Notes: generated by a model not told the origin, from the sequence alone. A stretch of 64,000 nucleotides of DNA from Lachnotalea sp. AF33-28 (GCF_003477885.1 NZ_QUEE01000004.1:124001-188000), one strand, 5' to 3'; numbered from the stretch's first letter, positions 43,983-53,876 are shown. Made by a program: numbers and translations.

Positions 43983-45815
43983 ATGAGTATGAAAGAAGTG
44001 AAATCTCCCAAAAAACCGCTGATATTTTATTATCTGATCGCGCTGCTGGCGATCATGCTGTTAAATGCACTGTTTTTCCCGAAGGTGCTGGAACAGCAAA
44101 TCACGGAAGTGGATTACGGCACCTTCCTGAATATGGTGAAGAAGGGCGATGTGGCCGAGGTCCAGCAGAGCGGAGAATATCTGGCATTCATCGGAAAAGA
44201 TGAGGCCGGAGAGGAGAAGATTTATAAAACCGTTAAGTTTGAAGATCCAAAGCTGATCGACCGCCTGATGGATGCGGGCGTGAGCAACTTTTCCAATAAT
44301 GTGGTGAAGGAACCTTCCCCGCTGCTTAATTTCATACTGAGCTGGATTCTTCCCGTCGTTTTCTTTGTGCTGATCGGCCAGCTTTTGTCGCGCTTTATGA
44401 TGAAAAAGATGGGCGGCGGCGCCGGAGCCATGTCCTTTGGCAAGAGCAACGCAAAAATCTATGTGGAATCCAGCACCGGCATCAAATTTGCGGATGTAGC
44501 CGGAGAGGATGAAGCGAAGGAAGCGCTGACTGAGATCGTGGATTTTCTGCACAACCCGGGCAAGTATGCGGATATCGGGGCCAGCATGCCAAAGGGAGCG
44601 CTGCTCGTGGGCCCTCCCGGAACCGGTAAAACGCTGCTGGCCAAGGCGGTGGCAGGCGAAGCCGGAGTGCCGTTTTTCTCTATTTCCGGTTCGGAATTTG
44701 TGGAAATGTTCGTGGGCATGGGCGCGGCCAAAGTGCGCGATCTGTTTAAGCAGGCCAATGAAAAGGCTCCCTGTATCGTTTTCATAGATGAGATTGATAC
44801 CATAGGCAAAAAGCGTGACAGTCAGGGCGTGGGCGGCAATGATGAGCGCGAACAGACCTTAAACCAGCTGCTCACGGAGATGGACGGTTTTGACGGGAGG
44901 AAGGGCGTCATGCTGCTGGCGGCCACCAACCGGCCGGAGATACTGGACAAGGCGCTGCTGCGTCCGGGCCGTTTTGACCGGAGGATTCCTGTGGAGCTGC
45001 CGGATCTGGCAGGCCGCGAAGCGATCCTCAAGGTTCATGCTAAGAAGGTTAAGCTGGATTCCAACGTGGATTTCAATGCCATAGCAAGGGCGACTTCCGG
45101 CGCTTCCGGTGCGGAGCTGGCCAACATCGTCAATGAGGCGGCGCTGCGCGCCGTGCGCATGGGGCGCAGCATTGTAAATCAGAGTGACCTGGAAGAGAGC
45201 GTGGAGGTGGTGATCGCGGGCTATCAGAGAAAGAACGCGGTGATTTCGCCCAAAGAAAAACAGATTGTCGCTTATCATGAAATCGGACATGCGCTGGTGG
45301 CGGCAAAACAGACCGATTCCGCCCCGGTGCACAAGATTACGATCATCCCCAGAACATCCGGCGCCTTAGGCTACACCATGCAGGTGGATGAAGGGGAGAA
45401 GGCGCTGATGTCCAGGGAAGAGGCGTATAACAAGATCGCCACCCTGACCGGCGGACGCGCGGCTGAGGAACTGATCTTCGGTTCCATAACAAGCGGCGCA
45501 TCCAACGATATCGAACAGGCGACAAAGATCGCCAGAGCCATGGTCACAAGATATGGCATGAGCAAAGATTTTGACATGATGGCTTTAGAAACCGTTACCA
45601 ACCAGTATCTGGGCGGCGACACCGCACTTATGTGTTCCGCGGATATGGCGGCCAGGGTGGATGAAGAGGTTTTAGGGCTGATTAAGAGCGCCCATGAAAA
45701 GGCTTCCGGCATACTGGCCCAGAACATGGAAAAGCTGCATGAGCTGGCGGCCTATCTGCTGGAGAAGGAGACTATCACCGGCGAAGAGTTCATGGAGATT
45801 TTAAACCGGCAGTAG
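43983..45815 (+). CDS. ftsH: FtsH, membrane ATP-dependent zinc protease
   Basis: A 610-residue protein with membrane helices at ~14-32 and ~112-135, an AAA+ domain (Walker A GPPGTGKT, Walker B IVFIDEIDTIG, second region of homology NRPEILDKALLRPGRFDRR), and a protease domain with zinc site YHEIGHALVAA. Degrades membrane and regulatory proteins. AAAAGGAG precedes the ATG. A weak promoter, TTTACA (43906) and TAAGAT (43929), lies upstream. Its 3' end overlaps the convergent phosphoesterase gene by 26 bp. Confidence 0.95.
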   Translation: MSMKEVKSPKKPLIFYYLIALLAIMLLNALFFPKVLEQQITEVDYGTFLNMVKKGDVAEVQQSGEYLAFIGKDEAGEEKIYKTVKFEDPKLIDRLMDAGVSNFSNNVVKEPSPLLNFILSWILPVVFFVLIGQLLSRFMMKKMGGGAGAMSFGKSNAKIYVESSTGIKFADVAGEDEAKEALTEIVDFLHNPGKYADIGASMPKGALLVGPPGTGKTLLAKAVAGEAGVPFFSISGSEFVEMFVGMGAAKVRDLFKQANEKAPCIVFIDEIDTIGKKRDSQGVGGNDEREQTLNQLLTEMDGFDGRKGVMLLAATNRPEILDKALLRPGRFDRRIPVELPDLAGREAILKVHAKKVKLDSNVDFNAIARATSGASGAELANIVNEAALRAVRMGRSIVNQSDLEESVEVVIAGYQRKNAVISPKEKQIVAYHEIGHALVAAKQTDSAPVHKITIIPRTSGALGYTMQVDEGEKALMSREEAYNKIATLTGGRAAEELIFGSITSGASNDIEQATKIARAMVTRYGMSKDFDMMALETVTNQYLGGDTALMCSADMAARVDEEVLGLIKSAHEKASGILAQNMEKLHELAAYLLEKETITGEEFMEILNRQ

Positions 45816-46710
45816 TGCTTTTTCCTGCGTATTCGAACAGAGAGACCGGCTCCTCCAACACCATTCTTCCCACGTAGAGGTCCCGGTTTTCTTTGGTCAT
45901 CACCGTCCATTTTACAAGACAGATCTGATTGTTTACGATTTCCAGGGCGGTGATACAGCGGGGGTGCACACAGCTGCCGTCATTGAAATAAGGCGCCTCC
46001 CCCGGCCGGGGAAAGGATGGCCGGTGTGTGTGGCCGGCCGCCAGGATCTGCTGGTGCTCATCGCACCACCTGGCCAGATGGCGCTCGGTGTTTTCTTTTT
46101 TTCTGTAATTGCGCGCTGCGCTTGTGGGGTCGTTAAAACCTAAGAGCTCCAGCGGTTTCCAGAGATAGCGGACCAGGAAACGGGAGATCTTCCAGAAGGT
46201 ATCATTGATGAGATCTCCCTGGTGCCCGTGGACCAGCAGAATGGAGGGCGCTCCTTCCCGCGAAGTCAGCAGGATGCCTTCCGGCACCGAAAGCTCCGGA
46301 AACAGCGGATGGCGGCATCTGCTGTTCTCATTGTAGAAGGAACCGCAGTGGCAGCGCGTGTAGTTCATATCCCTTTTCACCATGTCGTGATTGCCGAAGA
46401 GCGTGTAAAATCGGCCTTCCTGGTAAAACCTCGACAGAAGCCAGAATGCATCGCTGTGGCTTGCTATGATCGGGGCCATCTTCCTGTTTTCCCACAATTC
46501 ATCTCCGTCTCCCAGTTCGATATAGGTAAATCCGCTATCATAATAATAGGTCAGCGCGGCGAAGAACAGGTTTTGATTCCGCAGAAAGTTATCGCTCCAT
46601 GTTCCGTCCCCCCGATGGCAGTCGCTCATCAGCACAATGCGGGAAGAGGCGTCATAGGGCAGCTGTTTTGCCTGTGAGAGCACCTGGGACATGCGCGTGG
46701 AAACGGACAT
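45790..46710 (-). CDS. calcineurin-like metallophosphoesterase
   Basis: A 306-residue protein with the two-metal phosphoesterase motifs in order: LMSDCHRGDG, ELGDGDELWENR, FGNHD, LVHGHQGD and AAGHTHRP. The pattern is reminiscent of UDP-diacylglucosamine pyrophosphatase (LpxH) relatives, but a Gram-positive host makes that role unlikely. AAGGAGG precedes the ATG, which overlaps the stop of the DUF4474 gene (ATGA), so the two are coupled. Confidence 0.85.
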   Translation of the reverse strand: MSVSTRMSQVLSQAKQLPYDASSRIVLMSDCHRGDGTWSDNFLRNQNLFFAALTYYYDSGFTYIELGDGDELWENRKMAPIIASHSDAFWLLSRFYQEGRFYTLFGNHDMVKRDMNYTRCHCGSFYNENSRCRHPLFPELSVPEGILLTSREGAPSILLVHGHQGDLINDTFWKISRFLVRYLWKPLELLGFNDPTSAARNYRKKENTERHLARWCDEHQQILAAGHTHRPSFPRPGEAPYFNDGSCVHPRCITALEIVNNQICLVKWTVMTKENRDLYVGRMVLEEPVSLFEYAGKSTTAGLKSP

Positions 46711-47624
46711 CAGTACTCCTCCTTGTCATAGCTTTCAAAGAGGGCCCTTGGCCTTCCGACCGCGATTGCCTTGCGGTAGAGGGAAGGAAATTCCGCTTTC
46801 AGGTATGCCATCCTGGCCGGAGTGCCGGTCAGGTTTTCTGACAGATGTTGATACAGCTCGCAGTTTTGACGGTTGTGCCGCTGCATCGTGGCCGTGATCA
46901 GGGGTGTGCGGCTGTAAGGCTGTGATGTCTTTGGAGTATCGTAGATAAATCGGACGCTGAAGCTGTTTAAGGAAATCGCCATGGTGTCATATCCGGCCTC
47001 TTTAAGGCCGTTGACAAAGGCCTGCATCATGGCCAGGGAGGGGAAGGTGATCTCAATTTCCATGGTGAGATCTTCCGGTTCCGAGTACTGTCCCAGGAGA
47101 AAAGCGGTCAGCCACCAGTGAAGCGCATGACGGTAAATCAGCGTCTTGCCGTCCTTCATGAGACGAAAGGTCATCGGCATCCGCTCTTCATCGGAAGCGC
47201 TTTGGAAAAGAGAGCTGCTATCTCCGGATTCCTTATGGTATACTCCGATTTCGGCCCCGGTACACAGGCCGTACTGCCCTTTCCAGAATTCGATCAGCCA
47301 GTCTTTTCCGTTATAAGGAAAATAGACCGGTTCGCAGTCAATGATCATGGCCAGCGGCGCACATGCCTCGTCGTAGAGGCGGCAGTAGCCGAAATCCCTC
47401 TGCCAGCAGTCGTTCAGAGAGTAAAAGATATCCTGGCGGGCGTTGTATGCGAAGCCAAAGGGGGCCAGGTCCCGGTTTAAGGCATCCTCCGCTTCCTTAT
47501 CCGACAGTGCCTTTTGCGGTGACGGCAAGGAAACGGAATGCCTTGACTGATAAAAGTTATAAGCAGCACAGGCCGCCGCGATCGTTAGCAGGAAAATAAG
47601 AAAATATATGAGAATTGGATACAT
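46710..47624 (-). CDS. DUF4474 family membrane-anchored protein
   Basis: A 304-residue protein with one N-terminal membrane helix (LIYFLIFLLTIAAACAAY, ~4-21) and a soluble part. FGYCRLYDEACAPLAMIIDCEPVYF and WLIEFWKGQYGLCTGAEIGVY are the conserved core of DUF4474. Function is unknown. It is translationally coupled to the phosphoesterase gene. Confidence 0.8.
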   Translation of the reverse strand: MYPILIYFLIFLLTIAAACAAYNFYQSRHSVSLPSPQKALSDKEAEDALNRDLAPFGFAYNARQDIFYSLNDCWQRDFGYCRLYDEACAPLAMIIDCEPVYFPYNGKDWLIEFWKGQYGLCTGAEIGVYHKESGDSSSLFQSASDEERMPMTFRLMKDGKTLIYRHALHWWLTAFLLGQYSEPEDLTMEIEITFPSLAMMQAFVNGLKEAGYDTMAISLNSFSVRFIYDTPKTSQPYSRTPLITATMQRHNRQNCELYQHLSENLTGTPARMAYLKAEFPSLYRKAIAVGRPRALFESYDKEEY

Positions 47625-47692
47625 AATATTGATCCCTGATTGTTTTTACTATATCATATTCGCAACAGCCGCAATCGGGGAACCGTTACACT

Positions 47693-48199
47693 TTATTTCA
47701 TATAAATTCCTTCAATTTCTGCGATGTACATGGTATGATAGTCCTTTTCCGGATACCATTTCGCATCGTCAGCAGCATCGGTGAAGCATTCAGGCTTCAG
47801 GGGCTGGGCATAGAGCTTGCGGCAGAGGAAGACGGTATTGGCGTCCTGAAAGCAGGGAACATCCTCCTGATAACAGAGCTTCAGACCGGATTTCGCGATT
47901 TTGTCCTCGTCCCTGCCGGATACGGTGCCGAAATAGTTTAAGGCTTTGCGGTGTTCCTCCCCGAGCACGGACAGGGAAAAGTGTGAGGACGCATCTACAA
48001 ATTCCTTTGTATAGCGCTGGGGACGGATAAAGATGTAGGCTACAGGCCTGCCCCACAGGATGCCAAGGCCTCCCCAGGATGCGGTCATCGTGTTCACCTT
48101 TCCATCTTTTTTTGCGGTGATCAGCAGCCATTCCTTGCCTATGGTTTGGAAGGGGCTTTTTTGATATTCTTCGGGTGTTATTTTTGTGAAATGATCCAT
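47693..48199 (-). CDS. flavin reductase-like FMN-binding protein
   Basis: A 168-residue protein of the flavin reductase split-barrel family: LLITAKKDGKVNTMTASWGGLGILWGRP and FIRPQRYTKEFVDASSHFSLSVLGE at the flavin site. GGAGGT lies 8 bp before ATG 48199. The substrate is unknown; it could be a flavin reductase or flavoredoxin. Stands alone, divergent from the rRNA methyltransferase gene. Confidence 0.82.
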   Translation of the reverse strand: MDHFTKITPEEYQKSPFQTIGKEWLLITAKKDGKVNTMTASWGGLGILWGRPVAYIFIRPQRYTKEFVDASSHFSLSVLGEEHRKALNYFGTVSGRDEDKIAKSGLKLCYQEDVPCFQDANTVFLCRKLYAQPLKPECFTDAADDAKWYPEKDYHTMYIAEIEGIYMK

Positions 48200-48411
48200 G
48201 ATCAATACCTCCGTTATTTGAATGGTTTTCGTGTCTATTATAGCAGATTCGGATGGGCATGGCTATAGGTGCGATAAACCCAAAGCGCAGCGCACAAAAG
48301 CCGCATAAAATATCTTGCCGATTGGCATTCCAAATGGTATCCTTACTAATGAGGAACGCAAGCCACGAATGGCAGGACCTTCAGTATAATAAGAACAGGA
48401 GTAAGAATTGT

Positions 48412-49800
48412 ATGCTTCCGCAGAAATTTACAGAACGAATGCAGGATATGCTTGGGGAGGAATATCCGGCGTTTCTTGAGAGTTATAAAGAGGACCGGAT
48501 ACAGGGGCTGCGTGTGAATACGCTGAAGGGGACAGCGGCGGATTTTCTTACGAGGGCTCCGTTTTCTTTGGAACCGATTCCGTGGAGCCAAAGCGGATTT
48601 TATTATGACAGCGCAAGCCAGCCGGGGAAACACCCCTATCATGAGGCGGGGGTCTATTATATACAGGAGCCCAGCGCGATGGCAGCTGTTATACAGCTGG
48701 ATATACAACCGGGACAGCGTGTGCTGGATCTGTGCGCGGCTCCGGGCGGAAAGAGCACCCAGATCGCGGCGGCCATGGAAGGCAGCGGAATCCTGATCAG
48801 CAACGAGATACATCCGGCCAGGGCGAAGATCCTGTCGGAGAATGTGGAGCGGATGGGGATTGTAAACGCAGTAGTCACAAATGAGAGCCCGGACAGGCTG
48901 GCGGAGCGCTTTACGGATTATTTTGACCGGATACTGGTGGATGCGCCGTGCTCGGGCGAGGGAATGTTCCGCAAGAATCCGGAGGCGTGTGAGCAGTGGA
49001 GCGAGGCGAATGTAAAGCTGTGCGCGGCGAGACAGGATGAGATACTGGACTACGCCGCGGGCATGCTAGAGCCCGGCGGCAGGATGGTGTATTCCACCTG
49101 CACCTTTGCACCGGAAGAAGATGAAGGTACGGCCTGCAGATTTCTAAGGCGCCATGGGGAGTTTTCGCTGGCCTGTGCTAACCGGTGGCCGGGGTTTGAT
49201 CCGGGTTGCCCGGAATGGGCGGACGGCCCGGCAGAAGGGCTGGAACAGACCGTTAGGCTGTGGCCTCATCATGTGAGGGGAGAGGGACATTTTATCGCTG
49301 TTTTTGAAAAGACGGGGGGAGACGCGCCAGGGATGCCGGAGGCGGCTTCCGCTTTTAAGGAGGGGATGCCGGAGACAGATTTTCCGGATTATCTGGGGTT
49401 TAAGAGGCAGTATCTTCAGTATGCGCCGGAAGGCATCTGCCTGACGTTTGGAGATCAGCTGTATCTGGTGCCTCAAACCACCCCCTCGCTTAAGGGGCTT
49501 AAGGTGCTGCGGCCTGGACTGCATCTGGGAACTCTTAAAAAGAACCGGTTTGAACCTTCCCATGCGCTGGCTCTGTCGATGAGAGCCGGTCAGGCGGCGA
49601 ATATTTTGAATCTGGAGAGCGCAGATAAGAGGACAACAGCCTATATAAACGGGGAAGCCATACCGGCCTGCGAGGGGCGGGGATGGTACCTGATCACCGT
49701 TGACGGCTATAGCCTGGGCTGGGGAAAGCTCTCAGGCGCGATTATGAAGAACCATTATCCAAAAGGGCTTAGGAAAAACCTGCTCCGTTCGGTCAAATAA
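48412..49800 (+). CDS. rsmF: RsmF-type 16S rRNA cytosine-C5 methyltransferase
   Basis: A 462-residue NOL1/NOP2/Sun protein. SAM motif VLDLCAAPGGKSTQIA, motif IV VDAPCSGEGMFRK with the first catalytic cysteine, and motif VI MVYSTCTFAPEEDEG with the nucleophile cysteine. A C-terminal RsmF-like/PUA-type part (LKVLRPGLHLGTLKKNRFEPSHAL) follows. AGGAG ten bases before ATG 48412 decides the start; longer frames lack one. A very strong hairpin follows the stop. Confidence 0.88.
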   Translation: MLPQKFTERMQDMLGEEYPAFLESYKEDRIQGLRVNTLKGTAADFLTRAPFSLEPIPWSQSGFYYDSASQPGKHPYHEAGVYYIQEPSAMAAVIQLDIQPGQRVLDLCAAPGGKSTQIAAAMEGSGILISNEIHPARAKILSENVERMGIVNAVVTNESPDRLAERFTDYFDRILVDAPCSGEGMFRKNPEACEQWSEANVKLCAARQDEILDYAAGMLEPGGRMVYSTCTFAPEEDEGTACRFLRRHGEFSLACANRWPGFDPGCPEWADGPAEGLEQTVRLWPHHVRGEGHFIAVFEKTGGDAPGMPEAASAFKEGMPETDFPDYLGFKRQYLQYAPEGICLTFGDQLYLVPQTTPSLKGLKVLRPGLHLGTLKKNRFEPSHALALSMRAGQAANILNLESADKRTTAYINGEAIPACEGRGWYLITVDGYSLGWGKLSGAIMKNHYPKGLRKNLLRSVK

Positions 49801-49803
49801 ATT

Positions 49804-49859
49804 GGCCGGTAACAAGGGGCTTTGCACTATTTTAGTGTGGCAGCCCCTTGTTACCGGCC
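49804..49859 (+). terminator. very strong hairpin after the rRNA methyltransferase
   Basis: GGCCGGTAACAAGGGGCT pairs with AGCCCCTTGTTACCGGCC; the loop holds a further GCACT/AGTGT pairing. A GTTTATTTG tail follows. Probably a terminator. Confidence 0.65.
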
Positions 49860-49888
49860 GGTTTATTTGATTCCAATAAGAAAACACG

Positions 49889-49941
49889 AACTATTGAACA
49901 AAAAGCGCTCCGTTAAGGATCGCACTGTGAGCGGGATTCTT
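49889..49941 (+). repeat. repeat family I, shortened copy
   Basis: CTATTGAACAAAAAGCGCTC and GGATCGCACTG match copies at 11259 and 63058, then the sequence jumps to GAGCGGGATTCTTATTC. The middle stem of the unit is deleted. It abuts the 3' end of darA. Confidence 0.55.
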
Positions 49942-49943
49942 AT

Positions 49944-50279
49944 TCATACTTTCTCGTAGTGCTCTACGTCCAGAACAAAGATGGTAGCTCCGCCCACATC
50001 CACGGTGACGGGAACGAAGTTGGCACCTGCGATATTTGTAGTTGCTCCGGTATAGGGAATATTGTAATTGATGTGCTGGCGTTCACCGCACTCCTTGCGT
50101 ATCACCGCGATCGCTTCCTGCACGCGTTCCGCTTCCGTACCGATGATCAGAGTGGTGTTGCCCTTTCTAAGAAAACCGCCGGTAGTGGCCAGCTTTGTAA
50201 CGCTGAACTGCTTCTTGGTGAGCTCTTCTGTGACGATATTGCCATCCTCGCTGTGGACAATCGCATAGATCATTTTCAT
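49944..50279 (-). CDS. darA: DarA (PstA), cyclic-di-AMP receptor
   Basis: A 111-residue PII-like protein. MKMIYAIVHSEDGN, then TKLATTGGFLRKGNTTLIIG and the GATIFVLDVEHYEKV end match the cyclic-di-AMP receptor family DarA/PstA (DUF970). The glycine-rich TGGFLRKGN loop binds the nucleotide. ATG 50279 follows GAAGGT. A longer upstream frame has no ribosome site. Confidence 0.92.
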   Translation of the reverse strand: MKMIYAIVHSEDGNIVTEELTKKQFSVTKLATTGGFLRKGNTTLIIGTEAERVQEAIAVIRKECGERQHINYNIPYTGATTNIAGANFVPVTVDVGGATIFVLDVEHYEKV

Positions 50280-50419
50280 AATCGTTACCTTCTTTCCGCT
50301 TTTAATGACTGTTTTATTCAATATGATTGATAATAGTATACCATTTATAAGGCGGTGAAACAAGTAAATATTATGTTAATGCGGCAAAAAGTAAGACCTT
50401 TGTCTGACAGCACATCCGC

Positions 50420-50857
50420 TTACAACAGTCTTTTCAGATCACTGATTTCCGATTCGCCGAATACACGGATTCCATGGCTTTTTAGGAGTGCGGCGGTTAT
50501 GCCGTCCCCATAAGTCAGGGCGCCGGAAAAGGTGCCGTCATAAATCCTGCCGGACCCGCAGGACGGGCTCCTTTCCTTGAGGATTGCGTAATGACAGGAA
50601 TACAGCCTGGCCAGCTTTAGCGCTTCACAGGCTCCCGTTTGAAAGGCAGTGGTCACATCGTTTCCCTCATCAGTGATTACCCGTCCGCTCCTGCATTCTG
50701 CGGGAGGGCGCGGCGTGGGCAGCCCGCCCAGCTGTTCCGGGCAAATGGGAATCAGGCTGTGTGCAGTCATCAGTTTGAGGAGCTCTTCTCTAAGCCCTCC
50801 GGTGCCGTTATAGCGGCAGTTAACGCCCAGCAGACAGGCGCTTACCAGTATGTTCAT
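50420..50857 (-). CDS. DUF523 (TudS-like) protein
   Basis: A 145-residue protein with the DUF523 markers SACLLGVNCRYNG, PICPEQLGGLPTPRPPAE and LKERSPSCGSG. The three conserved cysteines (SACLLG, CPEQ, SPSCG) bind a [4Fe-4S] cluster in TudS, a thiouracil desulfidase, so that role is possible. AGGAGGT precedes the ATG. It lies 12 bp downstream of a LysR-type gene on the same strand. Confidence 0.85.
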   Translation of the reverse strand: MNILVSACLLGVNCRYNGTGGLREELLKLMTAHSLIPICPEQLGGLPTPRPPAECRSGRVITDEGNDVTTAFQTGACEALKLARLYSCHYAILKERSPSCGSGRIYDGTFSGALTYGDGITAALLKSHGIRVFGESEISDLKRLL

Positions 50858-50869
50858 TGTTTGCACCTC

Positions 50870-51766
50870 CTAATGCATCTGTGAAGCCGGCAGCATGTCC
50901 AGAAAACGGCGGCCCGCTTCCGACTGCGGGCGCGTATGGTCGGTCACCGCACAGATATAGCGGGATGGAATCTGTTCCCTAAGGTCGATTTTAAAGATGT
51001 TTCCTCTGGCCAGTTCTTCGGCGGCAAAGCCTTCGGGAACAAAGCCGATGCCCAGATTGCGCTTCACCACCGGCACCACCAGATCTGTGGTGGCCAGTTC
51101 CACATCGGGACTTAGCAGGCAGCCGCAGGTGGAGAAAAAATGATTCAGAAACTGCCTGGTGGAAGTGAAGGATTCCAGACAGATCATCGGATAGCCGGTG
51201 AGCTCCTGCAGGGAAACCGGCCGGCCTTCGAGTTCCTTAAACTGTGTGCCCGCCACCGCGATATCCTGAAAACAGCTCAGATTCTGCACCGTGAAACGGG
51301 ATTCCGCACTCATGGGAGAAGTAATGACGGCAAAGTCAATCATGCCTTCTTTTAGGGCCTCCAGGGCCCGGGGAGTGGTATAGGTGGAGATCTGGAGCTT
51401 AACGCCCGGGTATTCGCTGTGAAAACGCTCCAGGCAGGGCAGCAGGAAGTTGTGCATGGTCATCTCGCTGGAGCCGATGCGGATATTTCCCTCCGACATG
51501 CTGCGGTAGCTTTCGAGCTCTTTTTCCGCCGCGAAAAGCTGATCGCAGGCCCGGGACACATACTGATAGAGTATACGGCCCTCCGGCGTCAGAGAGACGC
51601 CCTTTTTGGAGCGGTCAAAGAGCCGGCAGCCGGTTTCGGCCTCCAGGTTCTGTATACAGCGGCTGACGGTAGGCTGGGACAGAAATAAGAGATCCGCGGC
51701 AAATGTGATATTCTGGTATTTGGCCACATAATAAAATATCTTGTAATGATCGAAGTTTACGGACAT
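50870..51766 (-). CDS. LysR-family transcriptional regulator
   Basis: A 298-residue protein with an N-terminal winged helix (YKIFYYVAKYQNITFAADLLFLSQPTVSRCIQNLE, ~7-41) and a periplasmic-binding-protein-like effector domain. GGAGGT precedes ATG 51766. It is in line with the DUF523 gene downstream and probably co-transcribed; targets unknown. Confidence 0.9.
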   Translation of the reverse strand: MSVNFDHYKIFYYVAKYQNITFAADLLFLSQPTVSRCIQNLEAETGCRLFDRSKKGVSLTPEGRILYQYVSRACDQLFAAEKELESYRSMSEGNIRIGSSEMTMHNFLLPCLERFHSEYPGVKLQISTYTTPRALEALKEGMIDFAVITSPMSAESRFTVQNLSCFQDIAVAGTQFKELEGRPVSLQELTGYPMICLESFTSTRQFLNHFFSTCGCLLSPDVELATTDLVVPVVKRNLGIGFVPEGFAAEELARGNIFKIDLREQIPSRYICAVTDHTRPQSEAGRRFLDMLPASQMH

Positions 51767-51800
51767 CTTTGTTACCTCCGCCTCTATCATAGCACAGATT

Positions 51801-52964
51801 TCAGCTGCAGATACAGTCATATATAAAAAAGGTCATTTTTCCCGTCTGATTTTTCACCCGAAAGGTATGATCCCTTTCACCGCGCCGTATCATCCCCTGA
51901 TGCTCATAGAACGGATAGTTACAGCTGGTATCGGTAAACAGAAAGAATTCGCTGATTCCCTGACCGCGCATATATTCGGACGCCTTTTGAAACAGTTGTC
52001 TGCCGATGCCTTTGCCTCGGTATTTTTCATTGACTGCGAAAAAAGCCAGTTCGCCCTGATAATTCCTGCCGCATTGCTTTAACAGGTCTTTGTCAATGCC
52101 GTTCACACAGCCGAATAGTTTGGCGACGGCGCGGCCTTCGCGGGAGAGATACAGGGATATGACGGCAGCGGTCATCTTTGCGCGCAGATACAGCGGACAG
52201 CGGTGCTGCTTTATGCTGCGGGCCATAATGATGCCGGCCGGCACGCCGTCGATTAAGGCCACCTGTGTATAGGTCTGGTTCGCCAGACAGCTGCTAAGAT
52301 AAACCTTTGCCAGCCTCGCCGCCGTTTTCGGACTGCAGAGCGCATCGTAATGCCAGGTCATTCTCACGATGTCTTCCAGCACGGCGCTGTCCTGTTCACG
52401 GTATTCTCTGAAATAGGTCCCTTTCCGGATTCGGTGCACCCGCGGGCGGTAGAGGCCGAAAGAGAATTGTTTTAACAGATCCTGATAAGAGCTGACAGAG
52501 AATTTATTGGAGGTTGACAGGATATCATAGTTGTCCCGCTTATCCGCAATTCTGTAACCAGTCTCGTAAAATCCGTTTTTTTTGTAAAAGTTGATCCGGC
52601 GCAGACGCTGCGGGAAGTTATCCGCTGCTTCGTCCGCCGGTTCCACGTTTAACAGGATAGTCTTGCCGGGATTGAGGGCTTTTAACTCCCGCAAAATGGC
52701 GCTGCCGTACCCCTTAGAGCGCATACGGTCATTGACCGCCAGATACAGGACAAATACCGCTTCCCTGTTCTGCACGGTATAGGTCATGCCGCAGAAAGCG
52801 CTGCCGTCATAATAGGCGGTGAACCTGGCGCAGGACCGCCTGGCCCACAGTAGCAGCAGCTTCATGGGAATTTGTTCATTCTTAGGAAAAGCCCTGTCTT
52901 TTAACGCCTTTACTTCCTGAAAGTCCTGCATGGATGAATGGATGGTTTTATGTGTCAGATGCAT
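51801..52964 (-). CDS. protein with two GNAT acetyltransferase domains
   Basis: A 387-residue protein. The N-terminal GNAT unit has LYLAVNDRMRSKGYGSAIL near residue 75 and FYKKNGFYETGYRI. The C-terminal unit has FFAVNEKYRGKGIGRQLF near residue 315 and FYEHQGMIRRGE. A linker with no motif joins them. Substrates unknown. GGAGGAGG precedes the ATG. Confidence 0.82.
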   Translation of the reverse strand: MHLTHKTIHSSMQDFQEVKALKDRAFPKNEQIPMKLLLLWARRSCARFTAYYDGSAFCGMTYTVQNREAVFVLYLAVNDRMRSKGYGSAILRELKALNPGKTILLNVEPADEAADNFPQRLRRINFYKKNGFYETGYRIADKRDNYDILSTSNKFSVSSYQDLLKQFSFGLYRPRVHRIRKGTYFREYREQDSAVLEDIVRMTWHYDALCSPKTAARLAKVYLSSCLANQTYTQVALIDGVPAGIIMARSIKQHRCPLYLRAKMTAAVISLYLSREGRAVAKLFGCVNGIDKDLLKQCGRNYQGELAFFAVNEKYRGKGIGRQLFQKASEYMRGQGISEFFLFTDTSCNYPFYEHQGMIRRGERDHTFRVKNQTGKMTFFIYDCICS

Positions 52965-53051
52965 GGGTATCCTCCTCCTTCTCTTGCCTTTGTCCTTGGT
53001 GTATATTATAATAAACCGTACAGTTACTGAACAGTCAAGGGGGAATTGAAT

Positions 53052-53876
53052 ATGCCGGCAGCAAAAAAAACTTTATTTACAATTGGGCAGTTTGCCGCCC
53101 TGCACGGAATCAATAAAAAGACACTGATGTGGTATGACGAGATCGGGCTGTTTAGGCCGGCGGCCATAGATGAAGAGAACGGATACAGATATTATAATTA
53201 CTATCAGAGCTCGCTGCTGGAAACGATTCTGATGCTCCGCGATCTGAATGTGCCGCTGAATGAGATACGGGCCTTTATGGAAAACCGTTCCGCTGTCGGC
53301 ATGGAGCAGCTGATGCAGGCCCAGATCGGGGAGGCAGACCGCAGCATAGCACGGCTGAAGGCGATACGCAGGACGCTGTCCCTTAATCGGCAGGATATGC
53401 TTTCACTTCTTAATCTGGATGTATCTGAAATCAGCGTTGTGGAGAAAAAACAGGAATATTTGGTGACTGTGGAGACAGCTCCCGGCCTGCCGTTTGAAAA
53501 AGAGATAGAGATGATGGTGGGTGAAATAAAAAAATACAACCTGCCCCGCATGTATAATGCCTCATACGGCTCCATGATCGCCGCAGCGGATCTGTATGCG
53601 GGAAAGTTTGAGAATTACACAAAGCTTTTTATGAAGATCCCGCATGCCCTGCCATCCAGGGGACTTCACAGACAGCCAGGAGGAACCTATCTTAGGGCTT
53701 ACTGCAAAGGCAGCTGGGACAAACTTCCCGCCCGCTACGAACAGCTGCTTCATTATGCGGACAAACAGGGATTAACACTGACCGGGTGGGCTTATGAGAT
53801 GGGGATCAATGAGACAGTCATTGATACGATGGAGGATTATATCACAAGGATTGAGATCCCTGTAATCATTTCCTGA
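53052..53876 (+). CDS. MerR-family transcriptional regulator
   Basis: A 274-residue protein with an N-terminal MerR winged helix (LFTIGQFAALHGINKKTLMWYDEIGLFRPAAIDEENGYRYY), a dimerisation helix (~85-115) and a C-terminal GyrI/BmrR-like effector domain (GTYLRAYCKGSWDKLP and NETVIDTMEDYITRIEIPV). The effector may be a small hydrophobic molecule. GGGGGA, 8 bp upstream, favours ATG 53052. Upstream spacing is compact, with TTGGTG and TATAAT-like elements nearby. Confidence 0.88.
   Translation: MPAAKKTLFTIGQFAALHGINKKTLMWYDEIGLFRPAAIDEENGYRYYNYYQSSLLETILMLRDLNVPLNEIRAFMENRSAVGMEQLMQAQIGEADRSIARLKAIRRTLSLNRQDMLSLLNLDVSEISVVEKKQEYLVTVETAPGLPFEKEIEMMVGEIKKYNLPRMYNASYGSMIAAADLYAGKFENYTKLFMKIPHALPSRGLHRQPGGTYLRAYCKGSWDKLPARYEQLLHYADKQGLTLTGWAYEMGINETVIDTMEDYITRIEIPVIIS

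Noticed and set aside
45790..46710. LpxH-like lipid A enzyme
   Set aside because: The motifs are general for metallophosphoesterases, and nothing else in the window suggests an outer membrane.
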